The position numbers and the translations under genes were made by a program. DNA of 64,000 bases from Hydrangea macrophylla. Lineage: Eukaryota; Streptophyta; Magnoliopsida; Cornales; Hydrangeaceae. The first letter of the stretch is position 1, and each line of letters starts with the position of its first letter. The notes beneath the pieces are model-generated. The model did not search any database, was not told where the DNA came from, and saw only the letters and a list, made by a program, of their open reading frames with translations. Shown here one piece after another: positions 22,293-34,734 of the stretch. The stretch covers positions 12,577,218 through 12,641,217 of the forward strand of contig CM066982.1 in assembly GCA_033977485.1 (NCBI GenBank), given 5' to 3'.

Positions 22293-24771
22293 TGTAACAC
22301 CCGTACCCGGAGAACGGGTTAATTATTTGTGATAATATGCATTAATTAATATAATTAGTGTATAAAATGGATTAAGGGGAGGCTTGGACTCGCCCAAGTA
22401 AAAAGTGTTCAGAGAGGGACACTAGTTGGAAAAGTCCCCAGAGAGGTGGGACATGTATTGAAATTTAACCCATTGAAGGGTAAATTGGTAATTTGCATCT
22501 TAAGTGATTAAATGCATTTTTATGTGATTACATGGATATTTGCTAAGTTGCTTTCATATTACATGTTGATATGTGTTAGCATTAGTTTGGACACCCAAAT
22601 AAGGGTATAAATGAAAAAGATGTAAAATTAGTAGGTGCGATAGCAATTTCACAAAATATGTGGGACCCACGTTGGGACCCATACGAAACTTAGACAAACA
22701 CTCATTTGATAATTGAGTAGTTAATGGAATGTTTGGGGGATTTCATAATAAGAACTTAAGAAATTCTGGGGGTGTAAATGGGAAAAGGGCAAAATATTGC
22801 CAACACACCTTGCATGTGTGTGTATGTGGCATAAGAGAGTTAATCTCTCATTTCTACAGCAGAAAAATCAAAAGAAAACAAGAGAGAGCCGAGAGAGAAG
22901 ACGGAGCTCGAGACGTCGAACTCGTTTTTCCGTCGTTCCGTCGCCGCCGTTTGTCGGATTCGCGAACCAAAGCCGTTTTCGGACTCGTGGAGGTGAGACG
23001 AACGTTTCTATACCCTTAATTTATGTTTACTTTGCTGGATTTTGGTAGTTCATATTTGACGGTGAGACGTCGTCTACCGAAATCTTGTAGGAATTCACTT
23101 GGGGTAGAAATTGAGCTTGGATTGGGAGTAATTCAGCACATGTTAGCTTGAATTTGGGGTATAATCTTGGTAGAGGTGAGTTTTCTAGCCTAAAAATGAT
23201 TGTGTTTAAGGTGGTCAATGAATCCTTGTATAACTTTGGTTGTTGATATCATGTTTAGAAGTTACTATATTGGTGGATTATGAATTTCATATCAATTTTG
23301 TGAAAACCATATGTTGATGCATGTTTATATGCTTATATGTCTATGTGGTAGTCAATGAGCACCGGGAAAATGGTTCATTGTTGGGAGTAATAAGGGTGGT
23401 GAAGAGGAAGAATCCGAGAAATACGGAAGTCCAAGGAATAGAAGTGGCCACGGGACCAAGGGAGGTCTTCGGGTCTGAATGAATCATTAAACCGGTGACT
23501 CGGCGACTACAAATATGATTTATATGTTGATTGTTGCATTGCACATGTTAAACATTCAGTCATGCTTAGAATGCTCACTAAGCAATTTGCTTAAGAAAAC
23601 CGTTTTCCTATTTCTGTTGTGGTACATAACAACCACCGCAGGTACGGAGCGATATCCGGAGAGAAGGTGACGCGCTCGGGAATGGGGAAGAGAGTTAGAG
23701 CTTGTAAATATGTTTTAAACTTATATTATAGTGTAACTAGTGGGTTAAGGTTCTCAACTTGTGAATTAAAGTCTTGACTTATGGATGGGAGAGATGGGAG
23801 AGATGGGGGAGATTTGTGCCCCATGCTTGTAAATTACTTTTGAACTTGTACACAGATGTAAATTATGGTTTTACTTAAGTTGATGTTCATATTTGGACCC
23901 TAACTTGTATTTTGGAAAGTTTGGATGTGAATTTGAGAACCAATGTAAAATTCCTTTTGTTTTGCCCAAGTTGATGCAAGTTAATGGTTAGGACCATTTC
24001 GGCAAGTCCGGATGTGTCGTTAGTGTCTTGGACATGTTTCTTTAGTGTTTATAATGTTAGTTATGACTTTGAGTTGAATTCCAACAAGTTTTATAAACTT
24101 TGGATGAGAATTGAGTTTTAAAGTTGAAAAGTTTGTTTTGAACCAAATGAGATGAGTTCATGGTTAACTTGATCCAATTGTGGGTATGATTCTATGATCC
24201 ATGCTTAACTTGAGTTTAAACATGTTTAGAAATGTGTTGGAGTTGATTTCCCAAAGTTTCATAAGGTTTCTATGAGATTTGGTTGTGTTTTGGTAAGTTA
24301 AAACTTGTTTTGACAGCAAAAAGGAATTTGAGCTGCAGATTTGTGAAGGGGATCGATCCGCCCTTTATGAAGGGATCGATCCGCCCTTTTTAGGGAGCAT
24401 TCTGCGAGAATGTCAAGTAAATGGATCGATCCGCCCATAATGAAGGGATCGATCCGCCTTGTATTTTTTTTCCCAGCATGTCCGTTTTTACGGAAACATG
24501 CATAACTTCTTCTAGAAAACTCGGTTTCGCGTGCCGTTTGTTGCGTTGGAACCGGGACTCAAAATTCTAACTTTTGGTATAAAAATTTTACATACTTTAT
24601 AAATGACCATTTTGCCCTTGGGGCCTATTTTGTAACAACAGAGTTGTTTAATGGGGTTAAACACACGTGTTTCTTAGTAATTCGCATATTTCTTTACAAA
24701 TTAATGTGATTGGGAGCTTGTAGCATTGTTACACGTGTCCTAATCCGCACGAGGCGGGTTGGGGTGTGACA
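22293..24771 (+). repeat. 3' LTR of inner element
   Basis: 2479 bp, same ends as the 5' LTR. Differences seen by eye: 8 substitutions and 73 extra bases in the palindrome array. Confidence 0.95.
24350..24458. repeat. GGATCGATCC palindrome array, 3' LTR
   Basis: Four perfect GGATCGATCC palindromes at 24350, 24373, 24423 and 24446, each followed by GCC. The spacing is 23, 50 and 23 bases, so the array is two pairs separated by a spacer that includes a small hairpin (ATTCTGCGAGAAT). Confidence 0.9.
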
Positions 24772-25572
24772 GTTGTGCACTTGCATTGCTGAGCTGTTAA
24801 ACCAAGTAGCTGAAAACTTGGTAAATTAGCCAAAAGAGGCTAAAGCTGATGAGCCCGGGTGTGTGAGTCATGGCATGTATGAGATTGCATTGTAGGTATG
24901 CGTTAAGCTGTGTTTGTGCTGTGCTGAGCTATATATATGCTTAAATTCGCATATCTTTATATCTAGTTGTTCGTGAGCCGTGGTTTGCTCACGCCCACAC
25001 AGATTTTCTTGTGCAGGTACAATGATCTCTTGGGCTATAGGATTGCACTGCCATGGGTCTAGGTTCGCTGTGGATGGCCATATAAAAGTGGTATTTTGTC
25101 GGAAGTGTAAAATACAGTCTAGTTTATAACTTTTGTTAGACGTTGTAAAAATTTAAACTTTTAAGTTCAGTAGTGTGGACTAGTTTAATGTATAATAGTT
25201 TGAATTGTGGATGACAGAAAACTTTGAATAAGTGTAAACACTTTAAATTTTGTGATATAATGTTATGTGGGATTTAGTGTAAATCCTGCTAAATAGATGT
25301 GGTTTCAATATTAAGTCTATTAGTCACAAGTGGAATTAGTTTGTTTGGGCTAGGTTAGTCGTTGTAAATTATTTGTAATATATTTGGATTTTCAAAATAA
25401 TTGAGCATGTTTTTTTTTAAGTTGTTCAATACAGGTTGGATTATCCAAATTTGAGCCGTTATATAGCTGATTTGTTTTAAAACTATTAGTTTCAAGATTA
25501 ATTAATGGTCTTTGCTGTTAGCTGAGCTGTTTAGTAGGCGTTCTGACCTCGCCGGGTCGGGGCGCCACAGTT

Positions 25573-25584
25573 TGGTATCAAAGC
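25573..25584 (+). other. Primer binding site, outer element
   Basis: TGGTATCAAAGC, three bases after the 5' LTR, one mismatch from the usual initiator-methionine tRNA complement. Confidence 0.85.
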
Positions 25585-25736
25585 TTAGGTTGTAGGTTCT
25601 GTGAATGGTACGGTTGGGTCTAGACCGTGGCAGTGCTTTAGGAGTTGAGTTGTGTGGGTATATTTATTGGTGGATTAATAAATATATTATTATTGTGTTT
25701 GCATTGCAAACGTGGTATGTTGCAGATATTATATAT

Positions 25737-28700
25737 ATGGATGGAGAAGGACGAACCGGACAGGAGGAAGGGGAGGGGACACACCAACCCCCGGGAAATC
25801 AAGAAGTTGAACAAGCACGGCCAGTGGAGCATGGGCAAACGTCTCATCCTGAACAGATGTTTGAATCAATGGCCCGATATTTTGATACGAAAATTGAGAC
25901 AGCTGTAGCCGGGTCAAGTAAAGCTAAGGAAAAAGATGAACCTGGGAAACTTTATGAAATTTTTTTGAAATATCATCCACCAGCATATTCGGGAATTGGA
26001 ACACCAATAGAAGCTGAACAGTGGTTTAAAGGAATGGAAGATATATTTGAAGTAATGCAAATTGGGGGTGATCAACGGGTAATGTTGGCAGCCTTCAAAT
26101 TTACTGATCGAGCTAAGGATTGGTGGAGGGACACCAAAGCCCATCTAACGACGCCGGTTGTGGGGAACACAGAGCTAAATACGATTACATGGGAGAAGTT
26201 TAGAAATGTGTTTTATGAGAAGTATTTTACGGAAGCTTTTCGAAACGAGAAACGACGAGAGTTCATACACTTAGAACAAGGGAAAAATACTGTGGAGGAA
26301 TATGAGGCGCAATTCACTTCCTTATCCCGCTTCGCAGTAAAGCTTGTGGAGAATGAATATGACAAATGCAGAAAGTTTCAAGATGGGTTACAATTTCCTA
26401 TTCGATCGAAGCTGTCCGCCTTAAATGTTCGTAATTACATGGAATTGGTGGAAAGAGCTAAATTGGTTGAGAAAGATGTACAAGAAAGTCGAGCCTTCCA
26501 AAGTCAACAAAAGCGAGGGAGAGTGGAACTGGGTGGATCTAGCCGGGGAGGACCAAGACCGAGAATGCAAGACGTTCCAAGTAGAGGTCGGGGTTTATTT
26601 CCAGCAAGAAGGGGTGGAGGAACTAGCAGTGCAAGTGGTTCAAGGCCTAGTGCAATACGACCACCGGCGAGCCGGAGTTTTTCTGGAGGGGTGACTTGCT
26701 ACCGGTGTGGGACTCCAGGTCACGTAGTTAGAGATTGTACCATGCCTGATCAGAGGGAGTGTTATAAGTGTGGCCAACTGGGTCACCTTTCTAGAGATTG
26801 TCCAACTGGGACTGAAGCAGCATCATCGGCTACAGTGATATCAGGTAGAGGCAGGGGCCAGGGCAAAGGACAACAGCGAGGTGGTTCCAGCTCTAGTGGA
26901 ACTGGAGGTCAAGCAAGGGTCTTTGCACTAACAAAGAAAGATGCCGAAGCGGCACCTCAAGTTGTGACCGGTATGATCTTGATTTCAAATTATGTTGCTT
27001 ACGCATTATTTGATTCGGGATCTACGCACTCGTTTATTTCTAGCACTTTTGCGAAAAAATTTGATGATTATTTAGTTGAATTGAAAGATAAGTTAGTTGT
27101 ATCTACGCCCTTAGGAGATAAGATTACAATTGATTGGGTTTATAAGGGGTGTGCGGTACAAATTGAAAATCATGAAATGGGGGTTAATCTATTACCTTTG
27201 GACATAGAGGACTTTGATATTATTTTGGGTATGGATTGGCTGTCAATGTTTCATGCGTCAATTAATTGTTTTCATAAGGAAGTTAACTTTCGGTTTCCGA
27301 ATGGAATTGAATTCACATTTTGTGGTGAGCGGCGGGTAATGCCAACAAGTTTAATGTCAGTTATAGCTGCTAGACAGAAATTATGTAAGGGCTGTGAATG
27401 TTTGATTGCGTATGTGATCGGTGATGAAAAAGAAACGATACAGATAGAAACAATAGTGGTAGTAAAAGAATTTGTTGACGTGTTTCCCGAAGAATTACCT
27501 GGAGATGTACCGGATAGGGAGATAGAGTTTGGTATTGATTTAGTACCTGGTACTAGGCCTATTTCAATTCCACCATATCGAATGGCACCTGCTGAATTGA
27601 AGGAGTTGAAAATCCAGTTAGATGATTTACTCAAGAGGGGTTTTATTCAACCGAGTGTGTCACCGTGGGGCGCACCAGTCCTGTTTGTCAAGAAGAAAGA
27701 TGGAACCTTACGGCTGTGTATTGATTATCGATAGTTAAATAAGATGACAATTCGAAATAAATACCCATTGCCAAGGATAGACGATCTCTTTGATCAATTA
27801 CACGGGGCAAAAGTATTCTCAAAAATTGATTTGCAGTCCGGTTACCATCAGTTAAAAGTTCGAAAGAGTGATGTTGAGAAAACAGCTTTTCGTGTTCGTT
27901 ATGGACATTTTGACTTTTTAGTGATGCCTTTTGGGCTGACTAATGCGCCTGCTGTATTTATGGATTTGATGAACATAGTGTTCAAACCATTTCTGGATAT
28001 GTTTGTTATTGTCTTCATCGACGACATACTCGTTTATTCACGTAGTATAGAAGAGCATGAAATCCATTTGAGACTGGTATTACAAAAATTGAGGGAGGAG
28101 CAATTATATGCAAAATTAAGCAAATGTGAATTTTGGTTGACAGAAGTTGCTTTTCTGGGGCATGTGATTACGGGAGAAGGAATTACCGTGGATCCAAAGA
28201 AAGTTGAAGCAGTATCTCTATGGCCAAGGCCTATGAATGTGACAGAAATTCGAAGTTTTCTGGGGTTAGCTGGTTATTATCGTCGCTTCATTCAGAACTT
28301 TTCAAATATTGCTTTGCCATTAACCAAGCTGACTAGAAAGGGAGTGAAATTTGATTGGAATTTAGAGTGTGAAAACAGTTTTCAAGAATTGAAGAATTGT
28401 TTGACGAGAGCTCCAGTGCTTATTCTTCCGTCAAGTACTGATAATTTTGTAGTTTATACTGATGCGTCACACCAAGGATTAGGTGGTGTTTTAATGCAAA
28501 ATGGAAGGGTTGTAGCTTATGCTTCAAGACAGTTGAAACCACACGAGTTGAACTACCCAGTACATGATTTGGAGCTGGCTGCGATTGTTTTTGCATTGAA
28601 GTTGTGGCGTCATTATTTGTATGGGGTGAGTTGTGAAATCTACACTGATCATCAAAGTTTGAAATATCTGTTTACACAGAAGGAGTTGAATTTGAGACAG

Positions 28701-30371
28701 CGACGATGGTTAGAATTAATCAAAGACTATGATTGTTCTATTCATTATCATCCGGGGAAAGCAAACGTGGTAGCAGATGCTTTGAGCCGAAAATCATTGG
28801 GAAAACTATCATGTATGCAGTGTAAGACAGTTGATTTTATTCGGGACATAAAGGCGGTACGAGCAGAATTATCAGTGTCAGAAACAGAAGTCTTTGTGGC
28901 ACGATTTGAGGTGAGACCGATCTTGGTGGATCGAATCCGAGATTTACAAGCTGCGGATACAAGGCTAGTTCAGTATAGAGATGATGTGATAAAGGGAAAG
29001 GCAAGTGACTTCATTATTCGAGATGATGGGGTATTATGCTATGGATCACGGATGTGTGTACCTCGAGATCCAGAGCTGAGAAAAGATATTTTAGAGGAAG
29101 CACATAGTTCTGCCTACGCTATGCATCCAGGGAGTACGAAGCTGTATAAGACGATTAAAGAGTTTTATTGGTGGCCTGCAATGAAAAGAGAAGTAGCTGA
29201 ATTTGTGAGCCGATGCTTAGTATGTCAACAGGTAAAGGCTGAACATCAACGACCAGGAGGCTTATTGCAACCTTTACCAATTCCTGAATGGAAGTGGGAG
29301 CATGTAACGATGGATTTCGTACGGGGATTACCTCAGTCACAAAGGAGTAATGATTCTATTTGGGTGATTGTTGACAGACTGACAAAATCAGCGCATTTCT
29401 TAGCCGTTAGAGCTAGTACTACACTTGAGCAGTATGCTAGGTTGTATGTAAATGAAATCGTGAGATTACACGGAGCACCGGTATCGATTGTATCAGATCG
29501 AGATCCAAATTTTACTTCACGTTTGTGGGGACACGTGCAAGATGCTCTAGGTACTAAACTGAAGTTCAGTACAGCTTTTCACCCGCAGACAGACGGGCAG
29601 TCAGAAAGAACGATTCAAACATTAGAAGATATGTTAAGAGCTTGTGTTGTAGAATTTACGGGTGGCTGGGAGAAACATTTACCGTTGATTGAATTTGCTT
29701 ACAATAATAGCTATCATAGTAGCATTGGGATGGCACCATTTGAGGCACTTTATGGAAGAAAGTGCAGAACACCAATATGCTGGGGTGAAGTGGGAGAAAT
29801 TAGGGTAGAGAGTAGAGTTTTTGGACCGGAGATTATTCAAGAAACAACAGGTAAAATTGAGATCATTCGAGAGAAACTTAAGGTTTCACAAAGTCGTCAG
29901 AAGAGTTATGCAGACACTCGTCGCAGAGAGCTAGAGTTTGCTGTTGGTGATTTAGTTTTCTTGAAAGTTTCTCCGTGGAAAGGGGTAATGAGATTTGGTA
30001 AGAAAGGGAAATTAGCGCCGAGGTATATCGGACCTTATGAAATTCTAGAAAGAATTGGAAACGCTGCATACAAGTTGAAGTTGCCACAGGAATTAGCACG
30101 ACTACATGATGTTTTTCATGTATCGATGCTAAGGAAGTATGTGAAAGATCCTTCGCACGTTCTCACAACACCACCGGTTGAACTAGATGAAAATCTAACT
30201 TACGAGGAAAAGCCTGTGCAAATACTTGATCGACAGATAAAGCAGCTGAGAAATAAATCGATTCCAATGGTGAAGGTACTATGGAAAAGTCAAGCTATAG
30301 AAGAAATGACTTGGGAAACGGAAGAGAGCATGCAGAAGCAATATCCGCATTTATTTGATCAAGGTACGTAA
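25737..30371 (+). pseudogene. gag-pol polyprotein of outer element, one nonsense codon
   Basis: One frame from ATG 25737 ([14 protein letters not shown]; the frame extends to an ATG at 25605 but the added segment does not look like Gag) to TAA near 30369, broken by TAG at 27732-27734. Order: gag domain; CCHC knuckles [14 protein letters not shown] (26697) and [14 protein letters not shown]; protease (FDSGSTHSF); reverse transcriptase, with the stop directly after LCIDYR near its N-terminus and FIDD at 28014-28025; RNase H ([10 protein letters not shown]); integrase (HPGSTKLY finger, [16 protein letters not shown]); chromodomain-like tail ending PHLFDQGT. With the stop, only Gag and protease could be made. 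Confidence 0.93.
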
Positions 30372-30397
30372 ATTTCGGGGACGAAATTTTTTTTTTA

Positions 30398-30410
30398 ATG
30401 AGGGGAGAGC
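30398..30410 (+). other. Polypurine tract, outer element
   Basis: A purine-rich run ending GAGGGGAGAGC just before the 3' LTR. The preceding TTTCGGGGACGAAATTTT block is conserved in Tekay/Del-type elements. Confidence 0.8.
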
Positions 30411-33314
30411 TGTGAGACCCGAACCTGAAAAGAATATTAAAATAATAAATTATTTACTTTATTAAGCTGAACTGAGTTGTTTAAAATTTAAATTTCTGTG
30501 ATTTAATTATTTAAGCTGAATTGTTATTAAATTTTTTTTTATGCTGAGCTGTTAACTATTAAATAATTATGTGTTGGGTTAGAACTGAAAAATTCCATTT
30601 TTTGGAATTTTGAGTTAGGAAATAACTCTTTTTGGGGGTACTAAGATGATATGGGAAAATTTAGGGAAGTTTGAGAACTCAAGTGCTTGTTTTAAAGAAA
30701 GTTGGGGTGTTAAACATAATTTTTAAAAAAAGTTGGAAAATAAATTTTAAGGAGATACGTTAGTCTCCTTGACTGTATAGTTGAGAGAGTTACAGTGAAG
30801 AAGAAGAGAAGAGAAAGAGAGGAAGAGGGGAAGAAGAAGAAGAAAAAGAAGAAGACTAAAGGGAAGAAGACATAGAAATTGGGAAGAAATGGAGGAATAT
30901 TCATCTTCTACATCCTAGGTAAGTGAAATTTGTTGAAATTGTGAATTGGGGCTTTTGAATTCTTTTCTTAGAATCTGAAATTAAGGGATTAAAGTTGTAA
31001 ATTTATGTTGTAGAACTTGTTTACATGATCCTTGATATGTATATATGATGTGGTATGAAGATTTTTATGTAAAACTTGAGTTTTGGGCAAATTTGGAACA
31101 TGTATTTTTAGGGTTTGGTATAAATCCGAAAATTGAATATTTTAGATTCAAATTTGAAGTTTGATTTGGTTGATTTTGATAGTGAATATGTGTTCTATAT
31201 GCCTTAGGTGATATGTATATCATGTATGACAATTTTTGCTTGAATATAGTTGATTTTGGAATTGTTGGGGTGTTGAAATTTAAGGGTTTTCAATAAATCC
31301 GAAAATTGCATTTTATTTTGGGTTTGGATTTTAATGTTGTTGGTGTTGGGAGTATATTATTAATGTCTTGAAATATTACTAGTTCAAGTCTTGAAAAGAT
31401 TGATTTGGGTTTGACCATGGATGAAATTTGGATTTGGGTTTGAGGTGGTAGCCACCATTGATGAACTTTGAAGCTTTTGGGTGTTATTGGTTCTTGAAAA
31501 TTGTTGTTTCAAATCTATATGTTGGTTGATTTTTGTTGTTATAATGACATTTTTAATACTTTGGATTACTCTTACAAGAAACTTTGAAAGAGTTGAGTTG
31601 GGAAGAGAAGTAAAGATTGGTATGTGTTCATGGTGTAGTGTGTGTTCTTGGTGTAGTGTGTGTTTTTAAAATACTCTAACTTATGGGTATTACTTGATTT
31701 GGAAAAATTGTTGATTATGTATTGATATTTAAATTTGATAGTTGCAACAACAACAATATATATATATATATATTGAAGAAGTATATAGAAAATATTAGAA
31801 TTGAGTTATGATTTGGGTAAAACACCATTGAAGATGTTCTTGAGCCTTTGAAATGGGTTCTTGATTTTTTATTTGATGGTTGTGGTGAACAATATTAAAT
31901 GTGGATTTTTTTTTTAATGCATTATGAGTATTATTGGAACTTGAAAGCCTCCATGAAAGAGTTAATTTTTTTTTTATAAACCTTGATTGGGGTAGAGAGA
32001 GAGAAAGTTAAAAATTAGCTATTTGGGTATGATTTTGGGAATTTGGGTTATTTCAAATGAAAACTTGAACTTCTTACATTTTTATTTCTTATAAAAGTTG
32101 TTTCTCCTTAAATGTTTCTTATAGAAGTTGCTTATTTTTACATTATTATCTATAATAGAAGTTGTTTATTTTTACTTATTAGTTATGAAATGGAAGATTG
32201 AGAAATATGATTTTTTTTTATTAATTGGAAAGCCTAAGTTGTTAACTTTTTGCTATTATAAGATTTGTTTTGTTATGAAATCTAATTTTTAAAGTTTCAG
32301 GGACCGGGGCTAGTACTAGTGGACCCAAGGAGGTGACCGAGAAGTAAGCAGAAAAGTGAATTTTATTCACTTACTGGATTTGAGGTGGGTCTTCTAGATA
32401 TAATTTTATTGCTGTTTATGTTATATACATAGCTGGCATAACATGAATGTTATGCAATATTGCTGAGCTGTATGATGTATGATTTTAACTTCATTACTAG
32501 CATGACATAAACTGTATGTTGTGCACTTGCATTGCTGAGCTGTTAAACCAAGTAGCTGAAAACTTGGTAAATTAGCCAAAAGAGGCTAAAGCTGATGGGC
32601 CCGGGTGTGTGAGTCATGGCATGTATGAGATTGCATTGTAGGTATGCGTTAAGCTGTGTTTGTGCTGTGCTGAGCTATATATATGCTTAAATTCGCATAT
32701 CTTTATATCTAGTTGTTCGTGAGCCGTGGTTTGCTCACGCCCTCACAAATTTTCTTGTGCAGGTACAATGATCTCTTGGGCTATAGGATTGCACTGCCAT
32801 GGGTCTAGGTTCGCTGTGGATGGCCATATAAAAGTGGTATTTTGTCGGAAGTGTAAAATACAGTCTAGTTTATAACTTTTGTTAGACGTTGTAAAAATTT
32901 AAACTTTTAAGTTCAGTAGTGTGGACTAGTTTAATGTATAATAGTTTGAATTGTGGATGACAGAAAACTTTGAAAATGTGTAAACACTTTAAATTTTGTG
33001 ATATAATGTTATGTGGGATTTAGTGTAAATCCTGCTAAATAGATGTGGTTTCAATATTAAGTCTATTAGTCACAAGTGGAATTAGTTTGTTTGGGCTAGG
33101 TTAGTCGTTGTAAATTATTTGTAATATATTTGGATTTTCAAAATAATTGAGCATGTTTTTTTTAAGTTGTTCAATACAGGTTGGATTATCCAAATTTGAG
33201 CCGTTATATAGCTGATTTGTTTTAAAACTATTAGTTTCAAGATTAATTAATGGTCTTTGCTGTTAGCTGAGCTGTTTAGTAGGCGTTCTGACCTCGCCGG
33301 GTCGGGGCGCCACA
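30411..33314 (+). repeat. 3' LTR of outer element
   Basis: 2904 bp, uninterrupted, bounded TGTGAGACCC...GCGCCACA. It serves as the empty-site reference for the two insertions in the 5' LTR (their targets are intact near 31983 and 32517). No gene. Confidence 0.95.
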
Positions 33315-33318
33315 AACA

Positions 33319-33588
33319 CGTTTTTGGAGACTTGAAACATTGAAAGATATTATGAAAGCGTGCATTATACCACACAACATGATTGTTGAAGATGAACGAG
33401 ATGACAACATTATAGACTTCAACTATGATACTGTCGATGATAGTCCTTCCGCATCAGCGTCGCACGACAAAACACCTGAATTTAAGGAATTTATACGAAC
33501 TCATCTGGCCATCAGAAATAGAGAAACTCATTCTCAACTCCAGAAAGATCTTGTCGACCACTTGTGGCAACTACATGAAGCAGAATAA
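33319..33588 (+). pseudogene. PIF/Harbinger transposase, 3' part
   Basis: Starting in the second copy of the target duplication, the frame reads RFWRLETLKDIMKACIIPHN, the standard C-terminal block of plant Harbinger transposases, and ends with HEAE and TAA at 33586-33588. It lies exactly in phase with the 5' part at 10926 once one target copy is discounted, so the insertion is the only break between the parts. Both catalytic Asp residues lie in the 5' part. Confidence 0.85.
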
Positions 33589-33760
33589 GAACTAGCAATT
33601 TAGATCCCTTTTCAAGAATAATTTTGGTTTGAGATGTGTGAAATAGGAATGATGTTATTTATATCAGCGAACCATGTGATTGAAAAAATATGATCATAAC
33701 CAGTTCAAATAAAGAGGATGCCAAAAGCTAGTTTAACTTTTAGTGGTGGAGTTGGTCTAA

Positions 33761-34655
33761 CCTAACATAACCAAACCCAAATCCTAAGTATAACCCAACA
33801 TAACTCTAACCCAAACTCACCTAAACCCACGACGTCTTTTACCTTCAGCCAAGACAGCTTCGATTGACGTTCGTATCCAGCGAATCTGCAATGGAGGTTC
33901 GAATCGAAACAGATCTGGTGAGCAATGGAGCTATGGAGGGTTTGAATCGAAGCAAAGTCTGAGTGATGAAGCTATGGTGGTTCGAATCGAAATAGATCTG
34001 AGAGATAGGGGTTTGAAACAAGATCGGAGAGAGAAACTTTTGGGAGTTCTCCACCAATCATCGGGTATGTGTTGCCCTCCCCCAATCCCCCCCCACCCAC
34101 CTTTTTTTTTTTTTTTTTTTTGCTTTCTGTCACTCGATTAGGTACTGTGATTATTGGCTTTTGCACTTTTAAATGGGTTCAAATTAATGTTGTTTCATGT
34201 TATAGGGTCAAATGTGAAAAATAATAGTTTTAGTATTTCTGGTATCCTCAGCATGTCTGTATACGTACTTCTTAGATCATCCACAGTTCATGGAATTCCT
34301 TTGTCGTGTCCCATATACACTGGAACAATAATTTGGATAAAATTTAGGTTTGGCCCGTGACGTTAGGGAAGACTCCAGCTTCGTGCCTTCCGCATGTTAA
34401 AGAGATGTTTCCAACTAGTTCTGGACTGTGACGTTAGTAGCAACATTATACCTATTACTATATAAATAATTGAGGATTTAAATGACTATTGTTTACAAAT
34501 TAGACTTGCATTGATATTCTTCTATAGATTTGTGGTAAAATACAAAGATAGTCTATGAAATGATGACTGAATTTCTTTCGGACCTTTGACTTCCTCAATT
34601 TTCTCAGTATATCTTGTTGCTTCTATAGTCTATATTGATTGATTGCTGTACCTGC
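33761..34655 (+). other. Upstream region of F-box copy 2
   Basis: Contains AACCCAA repeats, a GAATCGAAnnAGATCTG-type internal repeat (33895-34020), a CG|GTATGTGTT donor-like site near 34061 and a poly(T) run at 34101-34122. From 33807 on it is nearly identical to the upstream region of copy 4 (from 58213). From about 34130 on it is shared with all family members. It may hold a non-coding first exon; no protein gene is supported. Confidence 0.5.
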
Positions 34656-34663
34656 TATATATA
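34656..34663 (+). promoter_or_regulatory. Candidate TATA box of F-box copy 2
   Basis: TATATATA 72 bases upstream of the internal ATG at 34735, same spacing as copies 1 and 4. Confidence 0.4.
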
Positions 34664-34734
34664 GCTGTTGACTGGTGAATTTTCCTCTTGACAAGTACAG
34701 GTTTGTGGTGTTATGCTCTTGTAAACAATTGGTG

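Larger units (their letters stand above)
15148..24771 (+). mobile_element. Inner Ty3/gypsy chromovirus (Tekay/Del-like)
   Basis: A complete 9624-bp element with perfect 5-bp duplication GTTGT (15143-15147 and 24772-24776). LTRs begin TGTAACACCC and end GGGTGTGACA: 5' LTR 2406 bp, 3' LTR 2479 bp. By eye they differ at 8 substitutions plus one 73-bp indel, about 0.3 percent divergence, so the insertion is recent and younger than the outer element it sits in. One in-frame stop disrupts gag-pol. Confidence 0.95.
10927..25569 (+). repeat. 5' LTR of outer element, interrupted twice
   Basis: The LTR proper is 10927-12508, 14611-15147 and 24777-25569, aligning with the 3' LTR at 30411-33314. It is split by a solo LTR (12509-14605, duplication CCTTG) and a complete gypsy element (15148-24771, duplication GTTGT). 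It contains a (TA)n tract near 12271-12294 whose length differs from the 3' LTR. Open frames inside, such as 11997-12185, are not supported as genes. Confidence 0.9.
10927..33314 (+). mobile_element. Outer Ty3/gypsy chromovirus (Tekay/Del-like), with nested insertions
   Basis: LTRs begin TGTGAGACCC and end GCGCCACA; 5' LTR 10927-25569 (about 2.9 kb after removing two insertions), 3' LTR 30411-33314 (2904 bp). The target duplication is AGCAC (10922-10926) versus AACAC (33315-33319), one mismatch. Primer site, polypurine tract and one long gag-pol frame are in the standard order. By eye the two LTRs differ at roughly 20 substitutions plus small indels, so this element is older than the inner one. 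It interrupts the Harbinger transposase. Confidence 0.92.
8369..33757 (+). mobile_element. PIF/Harbinger transposon, split by nested LTR retrotransposons
   Basis: GAGCAACTCCAGCAGC at 8369 and GGTGGAGTTGGTC ending at 33757 form imperfect terminal inverted repeats, flanked by the 3-bp duplication TAA (8366-8368 and 33758-33760) typical of this superfamily. Subtracting 10927-33319 leaves an element of about 3.0 kb. It encodes one gene, the transposase, near its 3' end; I see no second Myb/SANT-like ORF. A hAT-like MITE (9071) and another MITE (9557) sit in its 5' half. Copy B, at 56034-58175, shares both MITEs but is cut off inside the transposase. Confidence 0.7.
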
